Shown in pieces: positions 23,510 through 30,809 of a stretch of 31,009 bases of DNA; position 1 is the stretch's first letter, and each line of letters opens with the position of its first letter. The position numbers and the translations under genes are program-made. The notes under the pieces were generated by a model. The model was not told where the DNA came from and made no database searches. It was given only the letters and a program-made list of their open reading frames with translations. Origin of the DNA: a virus; IMG/VR virus record IMGVR_UViG_3300011420_000169, positions 1 through 31,009 of that record; one strand, given 5' to 3'.

Positions 23510-23712
23510 GTAATAGGGAGACTTCGGTTACGGTTATGATTGTTCCTGCGAAGGGGGGTATTAAGGGCCGTAGTTATTTAGTTAAGATCAGGGATGAGCA
23601 ATTTTTGTTCGACAGTTGGGAAGCCCTTCATTTCGCAAGTCAACTCATTGACGCGGTATCGCATCAACATGCCGATGGGAGGTACGGTCCCCATGAAGAA
23701 GGTAGCCGATGA
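23506..23712 (+). CDS. Small protein within the UDG/polymerase interruption (68 aa)
   Basis: A 68-residue protein (SNRETSVTVMIVPAKGGIKGRSYLVKIRDEQFLFDSWEALHFASQLI...). The ATG overlaps the UDG-like stop (ATGA), with GGAGG upstream. It is alpha/beta, compact and unrecognised, and its composition is normal for neighbouring phage genes, so it looks like a real gene rather than intron sequence. It overlaps the next small gene by 4 bp. Confidence 0.6.
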   Translation: MSNRETSVTVMIVPAKGGIKGRSYLVKIRDEQFLFDSWEALHFASQLIDAVSHQHADGRYGPHEEGSR

Positions 23713-23873
23713 GTAACACGGATATCATCGCGAAGCTAATCGCACAAGCAGAACTAACTGAACAGTTTCTCGTAGAGGGCCGCTGTGGATATGAAGTCGA
23801 AATTATGATGGACAACCAGAGGGCAATCATGACGGCCATGATTCGACTACTCCGGGCTCTGGAGACGGTTTGA
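23709..23873 (+). CDS. Small helical protein within the UDG/polymerase interruption (54 aa)
   Basis: The ATG at 23709, with GAAGG upstream, opens a 54-codon frame (SNTDIIAKLIAQAELTEQFLVEGRCGYEVEIMMDNQRAIMTAMIRLLRALETV). It is mostly helical with an acidic centre. Both this and the preceding gene start MSN. Its TGA stop overlaps the TTG start of the polymerase (TTGA), so translation is coupled to the polymerase. Function unknown. Confidence 0.55.
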   Translation: MSNTDIIAKLIAQAELTEQFLVEGRCGYEVEIMMDNQRAIMTAMIRLLRALETV

Positions 23874-25873
23874 AAGTCTACGCCACTTATGACCCCGCGT
23901 CGGTACTGAAAGGGGGGTATGAATTTGAGAAGAGAATTATTGAGGATCTCGGACGATTTACAACGCGTCAATTGCGCAGTCCCGTTGCCGGTTCGCCTAG
24001 TGGAAATTCAACAGTGTTGGGATTTGACACTGAGTATTCAGCGACGGGTGAGTTACTTACAGTCGGCTTTGCAGACGCAAATCAATCAAGAGCTATTGAG
24101 ACAAGTGGAAAGTGGCAAGCAGAAGCCAAGAAAATCCTCAAGTCGGCGCAAGTAATCTGCGGGCATTCTGTGGAGGGAGACCTTGATTACCTTGTCAAAA
24201 ACAAACTCTGCTTGGAAAAGTGGTTACGAGGAAAGGATGTTTACGATTCTTTTCTCCTTGCTCGAATGGTGGATGAAAACCGGGGGCGTGGTGGATACAA
24301 TCTACAGTCCCTCCTCTTATCCGAGTGTAACTTTTCGGAGTGGAAGTCTGAGACAGAAGCGCTTCTTAAAAAAACTAATAACGCGGCTGATTGGACGCCG
24401 GATCAAAGGACAGAGCGTTGTAGACTCGACGCTTGGGCTACCCGAATCCTTTGTGAACGATTCGCCCCACAAATCGACAAAGAGTTGTACTCGTTCACGG
24501 CCTCTATCGCAATGTCCCTGCACCGCGTCGGCCTTGCAGGGGCAGCAATTAACCTTCGTCTTTTTCACAAGCTCGGACGGGGCTGGAAACAAGAAGCCGA
24601 GCGACTCCGACAAAAGATAACCCGCTATGCTCATTCTAAAGGAGTGTCCGAGTTTGTCCCCACTAAGGATGACCATCTGCGGGAAATTCTCTATAAGAAG
24701 CTTCACTATCCCGTATTGTCGAAAACTGAAAAGGGCGGGCTTCCTCAAGTTAATAAAGCAACTCTCCAAAAGATCATAGCGGACTGTGAAGGCAATCATG
24801 TTTTTATCAAATATCTTCTTGAATTTAACAAAGTCGATAAGCTTGCATCGACTTGGTATGGTTCAGAAATGGAAGGCCGTAAGAAATCGGTCGGAGAGCT
24901 TATTCAAAACATACCGGGAAGTCCCAATCTTGGCTTGCTGCACTTCTGGATATACTCTTTACGTGCTCGAACTGGCAGACGGGCGTCAGGTGGCGGTGAG
25001 GAGGGCGACCCTGAAAGTCGAAATTCTCAGAACTGGCCTCCTGCTGCGCGTAAAGTTGTCGTTTCACGATGGAAGAACGGGAAAATTGCTATTTGCGACT
25101 TCACAAGACTTGAAGTGGTGCTCATGGGTTGGAGAGCCGGTGATGAAAAGCTGCTTGACTATTTTCTTAATGGGTCTGGTTATATCGGGGTGGCTAAGGA
25201 GTTTTGGGGGCAGGATGTTAAGGAAGGGACTCCCTTATATAAGGGCACTAAGAGCTTAGTGTTAGGCTTAGACTATAACATGGGGTGGTATAAGCTCGCT
25301 CTTGATTTGTGGAACAAGGCCGGACTGCGGTTATCGGAGGATTGGAATGAGCATTGCGCGGAAACGAAAAGGGTCCGTAAACGCTACCTTGCGATGTTTT
25401 CGGGTCTGCGAAGGTATATCAGAGACAGAATTACAGAAGTCACTGACACGCAACAGGTCGTTTCTCCTAGCGGAAGGATACGTCATTTGTCCCACCACGG
25501 GCCGGACAGCGAAGGGTTCTGGCATATTCGAAACGCTGCGGTCAATCAACCTATTCAAAGCTTTGCGTCGGACGTTACAGGGGGTGCGGTAATTGATTAT
25601 GAAGCTGCATTATTACGTGAGCATAATCTTAGTTATCTTGACTGGCATCGGGCTCTTTCCAATACGCCTTGGGACCCTCCTTGTTCTCCTGTTTTTAACG
25701 AGGTACACGATGAGCTTGATTTGGATCTACACCCAAAAAGCGGGAAAAGAGACTTGGAAATATTGGTAGATTGCATGGAGAACGTGCGGTCACTCAAAAA
25801 GCTTGTGCCTGGATTTGATCTTAAGCTTAAGGTTGACGTTAAGGTTCGAAAGGATTGGTGTGGGAATGGATAA
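23870..25873 (+). CDS. Family A DNA polymerase with 3'-5' exonuclease domain and an N-terminal UDG-like remnant
   Basis: A 667-residue polymerase starting with TTG at 23870 (GGAG upstream). The first ~30 residues (KVYATYDPASVLKGG...RIIEDLGRF) are not polymerase-like. They match the C-terminal motif of family 4 UDGs, where HPS would be (here YDPAS). Exonuclease: D53/E55 (VLGFDTEYS), ICGHSVEGDLDYL with D104, and RCRLDAWAT with D187. Polymerase: motif A CDFTRLE with D410, motif B-type TKSLVLGLDYNMG with K461, NAAVNQPIQSFASD, and motif C VHDELD (H613 D614 E615). All key acids are present, so it should be active. It is encoded after the primase and before the nuclease and helicase, as a T7-like replication set. 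Confidence 0.92.
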   Translation: MKVYATYDPASVLKGGYEFEKRIIEDLGRFTTRQLRSPVAGSPSGNSTVLGFDTEYSATGELLTVGFADANQSRAIETSGKWQAEAKKILKSAQVICGHSVEGDLDYLVKNKLCLEKWLRGKDVYDSFLLARMVDENRGRGGYNLQSLLLSECNFSEWKSETEALLKKTNNAADWTPDQRTERCRLDAWATRILCERFAPQIDKELYSFTASIAMSLHRVGLAGAAINLRLFHKLGRGWKQEAERLRQKITRYAHSKGVSEFVPTKDDHLREILYKKLHYPVLSKTEKGGLPQVNKATLQKIIADCEGNHVFIKYLLEFNKVDKLASTWYGSEMEGRKKSVGELIQNIPGSPNLGLLHFWIYSLRARTGRRASGGGEEGDPESRNSQNWPPAARKVVVSRWKNGKIAICDFTRLEVVLMGWRAGDEKLLDYFLNGSGYIGVAKEFWGQDVKEGTPLYKGTKSLVLGLDYNMGWYKLALDLWNKAGLRLSEDWNEHCAETKRVRKRYLAMFSGLRRYIRDRITEVTDTQQVVSPSGRIRHLSHHGPDSEGFWHIRNAAVNQPIQSFASDVTGGAVIDYEAALLREHNLSYLDWHRALSNTPWDPPCSPVFNEVHDELDLDLHPKSGKRDLEILVDCMENVRSLKKLVPGFDLKLKVDVKVRKDWCGNG

Positions 25874-26030
25874 TAGACTGGAAGCTTATACCCTCGCGTT
25901 GCAAGATATACAGTATATCATGAAGCAATACGAACAGTATAAGCCTGAGGCGTGGGTAACTGTAAGGAAGATTGTCGCGGGGGCCTTACACCCGCATAAG
26001 ATCAAGAAGGGAGATAAGCAAGATGCCTAG
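25866..26030 (+). CDS. Small protein (54 aa)
   Basis: From the ATG at 25866, overlapping the end of the polymerase by 8 bp, 54 residues (DNRLEAYTLALQDIQYIMKQYEQYKPEAWVTVRKIVAGALHPHKIKKGDKQDA). Helical with a basic C-terminus. No family is recognised. Its stop lies after the ATG of the next gene (8-bp overlap), so this segment is tightly coupled. Confidence 0.55.
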   Translation: MDNRLEAYTLALQDIQYIMKQYEQYKPEAWVTVRKIVAGALHPHKIKKGDKQDA

Positions 26031-26460
26031 AGGAAGTAGTAGGCCGTCAATGTTCATCGCATTTTCGGCCAAGGTCCGGGAAGGTAAATACGTTAAGGGT
26101 CCTTCGGTCGGACTGTGGCCCCGCGATACAGGTCCGGAGGCCGGGGGCTCACTCAAGGGTGAATACCTGGAGCAACTGGTTGAGTTTCTAAACAAGGCTT
26201 GCGACAAGGGCAGCGACGTGTCCGTGGCGCTGTTCAAGGGTAGCAAGAAATTCGGCAAACGTCAGGATGAGGAAGACGAAGAGGGCGATGATGATGATGA
26301 TGAGGAAGAGGAAGAGGAAAAGCCTTCCCGCAGTCGTCGCAGTAAAAAAGAAGACGAAGACGAAGAGGACGAGGACGAAAAGCCCCGTCGTGGCAGCAAA
26401 GGGAAAGCGGCTAGTAAAGGGAAAGGCAAGAAAAAAGACGATTGGGGATTTGACGATTAG
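26023..26460 (+). CDS. Acidic-tailed protein, possible ssDNA-binding-like (145 aa)
   Basis: The ATG at 26023, with AAGGGAG upstream, gives 145 residues. Residues 1-75 form a compact beta-type region (FIAFSAKVREGKYVKGPSVGLWPRD...LVEFLNKACDKGSDVSVALFKG). The rest is low-complexity Asp/Glu (82-97) alternating with Lys/Arg/Ser, ending KKKDDWGFDD. An acidic tail with a terminal aromatic is typical of single-stranded DNA-binding proteins such as T7 gp2.5 and T4 gp32, where it recruits partners. The place next to the polymerase fits. Sequence homology is not evident, so the call is tentative. Confidence 0.5.
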   Translation: MPRGSSRPSMFIAFSAKVREGKYVKGPSVGLWPRDTGPEAGGSLKGEYLEQLVEFLNKACDKGSDVSVALFKGSKKFGKRQDEEDEEGDDDDDEEEEEEKPSRSRRSKKEDEDEEDEDEKPRRGSKGKAASKGKGKKKDDWGFDD

Positions 26461-26597
26461 AATCACGGCCCCTCATTTTTGTGCCGGACTATCTGTTGAA
26501 CGGGGGTTTGTTGTTGAGGCGGCCCCTGTTCTTCGGTGGTTCGAAGGGGCTCCGGTGTGTCTGGTTAAATTTATTTGCAAAAAAAGGAGATGGGAAT

Positions 26598-27029
26598 ATG
26601 AAGAGACGACTACTTTCTAAAAAAGAAGTGACCCTAGACAATATCGAGAAAGAGGGAACCGAGATTGAGAATCTTCGTGGTTTGCGAAACATGTATGGAC
26701 ACGCCTGCGACACTAGCGACGGGGGGTGTGTGGTGTATGTGCCGGACGTGTCGGTGGAGTTTTTGAAAGAGGAGGAGGCCGACGACAACGAAGCGGAGTC
26801 CGCGAAGAAGGAGAAGAAGGCCCCTACCCCCGCGTCGTTATCGTCTGCTGCTGCTGATTTATCAAATAATTACGAAGCCGTTTCGCTTCTGCCAATAGTG
26901 GCCGCTATGAAAAAGAATCATTATTGGGGCACTGTGGCCGGTATAGTTCAAGAAGAGGACGGAGAGGGTGGCACCTTAATTTTCATTCCCAATGTCACCC
27001 CGGTAGAGTTGGGATTGGAAGAAGAGTAG
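26598..27029 (+). CDS. Hypothetical protein with acidic linker (143 aa)
   Basis: The ATG at 26598 is preferred over upstream starts because AAAGGAGATGGG precedes it. 143 residues: a basic N-terminus (KRRLLSKKEVTLDNIEKEG), two similar beta-type segments (GGCVVYVPDVSVEFLKEE and GGTLIFIPNVTPVELGLEE), and a charged linker (ADDNEAESAKKEKKAP) between them. The near-repeat of the V-IP-V-P-EL motif suggests an internal duplication. The 137-bp gap before it is empty. Function unknown. Confidence 0.6.
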   Translation: MKRRLLSKKEVTLDNIEKEGTEIENLRGLRNMYGHACDTSDGGCVVYVPDVSVEFLKEEEADDNEAESAKKEKKAPTPASLSSAAADLSNNYEAVSLLPIVAAMKKNHYWGTVAGIVQEEDGEGGTLIFIPNVTPVELGLEEE

Positions 27030-27032
27030 AGC

Positions 27033-27761
27033 ATGCGGGTCACACGGTCAAAAAAAATGGAAGCGTGGGCTTTGAAGAAAATCAAAGCTCACCTTGAATC
27101 ACGGCCAAGATCGGACAAGGGGTGGCATGTGTCCGATTTGCTCTATGCTCGTAAAACCTTCTGGCGGAAGCTGGACCCCAAGCCTATGACCGATGAAGAG
27201 GCTTTATATTTCGTTGCGGGCCACGGCCACCATAACATTCTTGAGGCGTGCCTTGGGAAGTACGAGAAGAACAACCGTAGCGATGCAGGTGAGTTTGAAA
27301 AGCACGGTATCTTTTTTTCACCGGATATGCGGATGAAGAACTTTACTCTTGAAATTAAGACTAGCAGGGCAAGGAAGATTACGGCGGATGTCCGCGAACC
27401 TATCGATGTTTATGATGGCTATCTTAAGCAGGAGAATAGCTATCAGTCACTCATGAAGCAAGACCGGGGAGCACTGCTTGTGCTGTTTTTGAATGCAGTT
27501 AAGGATGAGGTTAAGGAGAGTTGGAAAACTCGCCCGCAGCTTCGGTGCTATAAGATTCTCATGGACGCAAAGGAGCGTAAAAAGCATTTAACGTGGCTCT
27601 TTTCAACAGCGAAGAGTCTCACTGAGGCTGTGAAGACAAAGAAGTGTGGTAAGCTTCCACTTTGCCCCATATGGCTCTGTAAGGATTGTGTGTGGTTCGC
27701 GAAGTGTAAGCCTTGGCTTATGGACCCCAAGCGAAAGAACCTACAAGAAGGGCGGGCATGA
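27033..27761 (+). CDS. PD-(D/E)XK nuclease, Cas4/RecB-like with Fe-S cysteines
   Basis: A 242-residue nuclease. Active-site motifs: AGHGHHNIL (H66 region), D98 (SPDM), E107-x-K109 in FTLEIKTS and the helix ENSYQSLMKQ, as in Cas4/RecB-type exonucleases. A C-terminal cysteine cluster (C205, C211, C216, C219, C225 in KKCGKLPLCPIWLCKDCVWFAKC) would hold a 4Fe-4S cluster. It probably trims DNA ends in replication or recombination. It lies between the acidic-tail protein and the helicase, overlapping the helicase by ATGA. No CRISPR genes are nearby, so it is not a CRISPR adaptation gene here. Confidence 0.82.
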   Translation: MRVTRSKKMEAWALKKIKAHLESRPRSDKGWHVSDLLYARKTFWRKLDPKPMTDEEALYFVAGHGHHNILEACLGKYEKNNRSDAGEFEKHGIFFSPDMRMKNFTLEIKTSRARKITADVREPIDVYDGYLKQENSYQSLMKQDRGALLVLFLNAVKDEVKESWKTRPQLRCYKILMDAKERKKHLTWLFSTAKSLTEAVKTKKCGKLPLCPIWLCKDCVWFAKCKPWLMDPKRKNLQEGRA

Positions 27762-28888
27762 AAAAGATAAGGCTTGCCGAAGAACTTGAACAAAACTTGC
27801 TTCAAGCCGCTCGGTTGGGAGTAATCCCAATCGAAGACTTGGACCCCGAGGAGTTCAGCAAAAAAGCAAAGGCGGTTTACCTTGCAATCAATCATCTATT
27901 TAAAAAGCGCGTCCCCCCGCCACTTAAGGTTGAATCTATCCAACTTGCGGCTTCGTCTTTGTTGGGTATTCCGAAGGGCTCTGTTACGCGTTACCTTGCG
28001 GATATTAGCTCGACTGATCCCGGCGCTGAGGTACGAACTATTCTTCGATCTGCCCGCGAAAAGTCGCTACTCGTATCTTTGCTTAACGAAGCTGGTTCGC
28101 AACTCGCAACAGGGGACCTTAGACTTTCTGATCTCGGACGTTTGATCGATAAAGGGGTGGGCAGTGGCGATCCCATTAAATCATTCTCAAGCCAAGTCGT
28201 TGATAAGTTTCCCGTGCCTCCTAAAGGCTTCTCCCTCGGTAGTCTCAAGAAGATTTCAGAAATTACTAACGGGCTGTTTGGTATATGGGTTATCGGGGGA
28301 GAGCCTGGCCTTGGCAAGTCTACCCTTTCATTTCAAATCGCGCTCGACGTTGCGAAGAACCACCCCGTTGCGTATTACGATCTTGACGGCACTGGCGAAG
28401 CCTATGTCCTCGACCGAGCACGACAGATATTTCGAAACAATGTCAAAGATTTTAAGCGAAGCACTAACCAGTTTTACTTTCGTCCGTCTATCGTTTCGCT
28501 GGAAAGCGATCTAGCTTTCCTGAAGCCCCCGGCATTACTCGTGCTGGACAGCGTGCAGACGCTACCGACAAGCATTAAGTATAGCAAACAGTCTTTGGAT
28601 GATTGGCTCAAACGGTTTAAGGGTATCGCTCAAAAGGGGTTCGCTATCCTACTGGTTAGTGAGAAGGCACGGTCGGAATACGGAGAGGCGAACTTGAGTG
28701 GTTACAAGGGGTCCGGTGATATCGAGTACGCGGGAACAATGTGTGTGCAGCTTCTTGAAGATCCCGACGACAACGAGCTTGTTCAGTTTCACATAATGAA
28801 AAATCGTCACGGGCGAGATAAGGGACATATCACGAACCTTGAACGTGATGACAAACGAGTGTTTTGGTTTGAGGAGGTTGGAAAATGA
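27758..28888 (+). CDS. Replicative DnaB-like helicase / RecA-fold ATPase
   Basis: A 376-residue protein. An N-terminal helical region (1-150) precedes a RecA-fold ATPase with Walker A GEPGLGKS (181-188), Walker B LLVLDS (260-265) and later sensor-like segments (ILLVSEKARSEYG, 298-309; HIMKNRHGRDKG, 345-356). The arrangement fits DnaB/RadA-like ring helicases that unwind the fork and partner with the upstream primase and polymerase. It lacks a zinc finger. The ATG at 27758 overlaps the nuclease stop and its end overlaps the next gene by ATGA. A RadA-type recombination role is an alternative. Confidence 0.85.
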   Translation: MKKIRLAEELEQNLLQAARLGVIPIEDLDPEEFSKKAKAVYLAINHLFKKRVPPPLKVESIQLAASSLLGIPKGSVTRYLADISSTDPGAEVRTILRSAREKSLLVSLLNEAGSQLATGDLRLSDLGRLIDKGVGSGDPIKSFSSQVVDKFPVPPKGFSLGSLKKISEITNGLFGIWVIGGEPGLGKSTLSFQIALDVAKNHPVAYYDLDGTGEAYVLDRARQIFRNNVKDFKRSTNQFYFRPSIVSLESDLAFLKPPALLVLDSVQTLPTSIKYSKQSLDDWLKRFKGIAQKGFAILLVSEKARSEYGEANLSGYKGSGDIEYAGTMCVQLLEDPDDNELVQFHIMKNRHGRDKGHITNLERDDKRVFWFEEVGK

Positions 28889-29136
28889 TTAACTTTAAAC
28901 GGTCCGGTAAAACGGTTGAAATTACGGTTGACCTTGAAGTGCCTGGGATGGGAATGCGGGTTTGGACGTTTAGTTGGAATGCCACCTCTGACGAGTATGC
29001 GGCTTTCCTTGCGGAAGACATGCGCTTAGCTATGTTTAAGAGGCTTAAAGTGATTCGTGAAAAGGCATATGAATATGGATGGAAAGACGTAAAGGCTAAA
29101 AACACTAAACGTACTTGGTTTGAGGGGTGGTGGTAA
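28885..29136 (+). CDS. Small protein (83 aa)
   Basis: An 83-residue protein (INFKRSGKTVEITVDLEVPGMGMRVWTFSWNATSDEYAAFLAEDMRLAMFKRLKVIREKAYEYGWKD...). It has a beta-strand N-terminal half and a charged helical C-terminal half ending TWFEGWW. The ATG overlaps the helicase stop. No known family. It sits between helicase and HNH genes. Confidence 0.6.
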   Translation: MINFKRSGKTVEITVDLEVPGMGMRVWTFSWNATSDEYAAFLAEDMRLAMFKRLKVIREKAYEYGWKDVKAKNTKRTWFEGWW

Positions 29137-29137
29137 G

Positions 29138-29527
29138 ATGAAGGAAATCAATTTCAAAACGTGGTTGACCTGGACGCTTCGGAAAGCGTCTTACCGCTGG
29201 CCTCCTCGGTTGCAAGCGTTAACGAATGCGCAGATTTCCAAGCCCGAGTTTAGCCGAAATCCGGGCGAGACAGTGACGCTTCGTGTGCGAAACTTTTACC
29301 GCTGCGCTCATTGTAAGCTCGGATTTTCTCGTAAGGGCGTGTCCATCGATCATATTGAGCCAGTTGTGGACCCTAAGAAAGGTTGGCAGGGGTGGGAAGA
29401 GTATGTGACTCGGATGTTCTGTCAGGTGGGCGGGTTTCAGATAATCTGTGGAAAGTGCCATGACAAAAAAACACTCAAAGAAACCAAAGTCAGAACGAAG
29501 AGTAAAGCTTCCCGACGCGCCGCCTAA
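29138..29527 (+). CDS. HNH endonuclease-like protein (129 aa)
   Basis: A 129-residue protein with an HNH nuclease core: RCAHCKLGF (C56, C59), SIDHIEPVV with D71-H72 (general base), and IICGKCHDKKT (C104, C107, H108). The two CxxC knuckles plus D-H and a terminal H match HNH enzymes. The ATG at 29138 follows GAGGGG. It may be a free-standing homing-type or packaging-associated nuclease; its place in the replication operon points to the first. The next gene overlaps its last 68 bp. Confidence 0.8.
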   Translation: MKEINFKTWLTWTLRKASYRWPPRLQALTNAQISKPEFSRNPGETVTLRVRNFYRCAHCKLGFSRKGVSIDHIEPVVDPKKGWQGWEEYVTRMFCQVGGFQIICGKCHDKKTLKETKVRTKSKASRRAA

Positions 29528-29702
29528 CGTGGCGCGGGATATCGTCACTGTGCTTCGGGCCTTCTCGAATCACATGCACGAACAGCTTAACTTTCCCCCG
29601 CACAAGGGGGACAAAGATAAGGAGGAAAGGCTTATAGCCTTAAACTGTTGGCGGGCGCAACTTGAGAGTGTGTTGGAACAAAGAAGGGGAGAGAAGGAGT
29701 AA
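29460..29702 (+). CDS. Small basic protein (80 aa)
   Basis: The ATG at 29460 (GGAAAG upstream) gives 80 residues with a basic N-terminus (TKKHSKKPKSERRVKLPDAPP) and an amphipathic helical C-terminus (LNCWRAQLESVLEQRRGEKE). An in-frame GTG at 29448 is possible but less favourable. The overlap of 68 bp with the HNH gene makes coupled translation likely. Function unknown. Confidence 0.55.
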   Translation: MTKKHSKKPKSERRVKLPDAPPNVARDIVTVLRAFSNHMHEQLNFPPHKGDKDKEERLIALNCWRAQLESVLEQRRGEKE

Positions 29703-29704
29703 TA

Positions 29705-30397
29705 GTGAAAACTAAGCTACCATTAAGATTTGAAAGGATAACGTCGAAGAGGGTCCGCAACGACCAACTTCACGAAAACCCTTTACATGACCCAAAAGCG
29801 GACCGTGAAGAGGCTATCAAAGATCAAAAGGCTTTGGCGGATACCTTGGGTGTTTGGTCCGTGGGTTTCCTCGATATCGAGACAACCGGCCTAGGGGCGG
29901 ACTTCGGGCATGTACTTTGCGCTTGCATTAAGCCGATGGTAAGCGCTGACATGATTACCCTCAGAATCGATGACTACAAGGGGTATAAAAAAGAACTGTG
30001 TAACGACAAGGCGCTTGTCCTAGCGATTAAAGAACAGATTGCTAAGTTCGACGTGCTTGTGCATTACAACGGCGATCAATTCGACTTGCCCTTTATCGAC
30101 ACTCGACTTGCGATTCATGGTGAGAGACGTGCTCCGCTCGTACATTCGATTGACCTTCTTCCCATTGTCAAAAAGAAGTTGCGCCTTCACTCGAATCGGC
30201 TGGATACCGTTGCAACGGCTTTGGGGTTGGTCCATCAAAAAACAAAGCTCGATCCTCAAGTGTGGCAGCGAGCGTCCCACGGTAGCAAGGCGGATCTCGA
30301 TTATATTGTGGAGCACTGTGAAGCGGACGTGTACGTTTTAGAAGAAACCTTTAAGCGGCTAAAGGACTACATTGACTCGATCTTTCGAAGACGTTAA
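29705..30397 (+). CDS. DEDD-family 3'-5' exonuclease (RNase-H-like, 230 aa)
   Basis: A 230-residue exonuclease starting at GTG 29705. DEDD acids are visible: D57/E59 (VGFLDIETTGLG), D127 in LVHYNGDQFDLPFIDTRL (119-135) and D208 in HCEADVYVLEETF (204-216). These resemble the RNase_H_2/YprB-type exonuclease family. It is separate from the proofreading domain already present in the polymerase, so it may act in DNA or RNA primer processing. The TTG start of the next HNH gene overlaps its end by 26 bp. Confidence 0.82.
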   Translation: MKTKLPLRFERITSKRVRNDQLHENPLHDPKADREEAIKDQKALADTLGVWSVGFLDIETTGLGADFGHVLCACIKPMVSADMITLRIDDYKGYKKELCNDKALVLAIKEQIAKFDVLVHYNGDQFDLPFIDTRLAIHGERRAPLVHSIDLLPIVKKKLRLHSNRLDTVATALGLVHQKTKLDPQVWQRASHGSKADLDYIVEHCEADVYVLEETFKRLKDYIDSIFRRR

Positions 30398-30809
30398 GCG
30401 CCGACTGCTGGCGAGACGGGAAGTGGTGCAGGGTCCGGAGCCAACACGGTGTTGGCTTTGGACCGGATCTAAGCGGCATAAAGCAGCGGAGTATGGGGGA
30501 ATTAGAATTGCAGGTAGGACTTGGATGGTGCATAGGGCTTCTTACCATGCGTGGCGTGGGCCTGTGCCGGACGGCTTAGAGCTAGATCATCGATGCTCCA
30601 ATCAAGCTTGTTTTAATCCGGACCACCTTGAGCTAGTGACGCATCAAATCAACATGGCGCGGGCCAGAAGTAGTAATGCAGAAAAAACCCATTGCCCCAA
30701 AGGGCATCCTTACGATTTCTGGCGAAAGTATCCGGACGGCAAGCTTAGGCGTGGGTGTCGGCGGTGTTGGACAGCCGCCACTCGACGGTCATTAGAAAGG
30801 AGAACATGA
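30372..30809 (+). CDS. HNH endonuclease (HNH_3-type) with zinc-ribbon tail (145 aa)
   Basis: A 145-residue protein starting at TTG 30372 with AAAGGA upstream. The HNH core CWLWTGSKRHKAAEYGGIR ... VHRASYHAWRGPVPDGLELDHRCSNQACFNPDHLELVTHQ carries H54, D72-H73, C75, C80, N82 and H85. The Cys/His pairs CPKGHPYD and CRRC near the end form a probable zinc ribbon. HNH_3 enzymes of this sort are often free-standing homing endonucleases in phages. Its stop overlaps the next ATG (ATGA). Confidence 0.85.
   Translation: MTRSFEDVKRRLLARREVVQGPEPTRCWLWTGSKRHKAAEYGGIRIAGRTWMVHRASYHAWRGPVPDGLELDHRCSNQACFNPDHLELVTHQINMARARSSNAEKTHCPKGHPYDFWRKYPDGKLRRGCRRCWTAATRRSLERRT

Noticed and set aside
23504-23869. Self-splicing intron in the UDG-polymerase gene as the first explanation
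   Set aside because: The interval is small and filled with two coupled ORFs having their own ribosome-binding sites, and no group I or II core elements were recognised. Kept only as an alternative within the finding.
26188-26466. Hydrophobic minus-strand frame opposite the acidic-tail gene
   Set aside because: Antisense shadow of Asp/Glu/Lys repeats. The real gene is on the plus strand with a Shine-Dalgarno and coupled neighbours.
27033-27761. CRISPR-Cas system because of the Cas4-like nuclease
   Set aside because: No repeat-spacer array or other cas genes are visible in the window.
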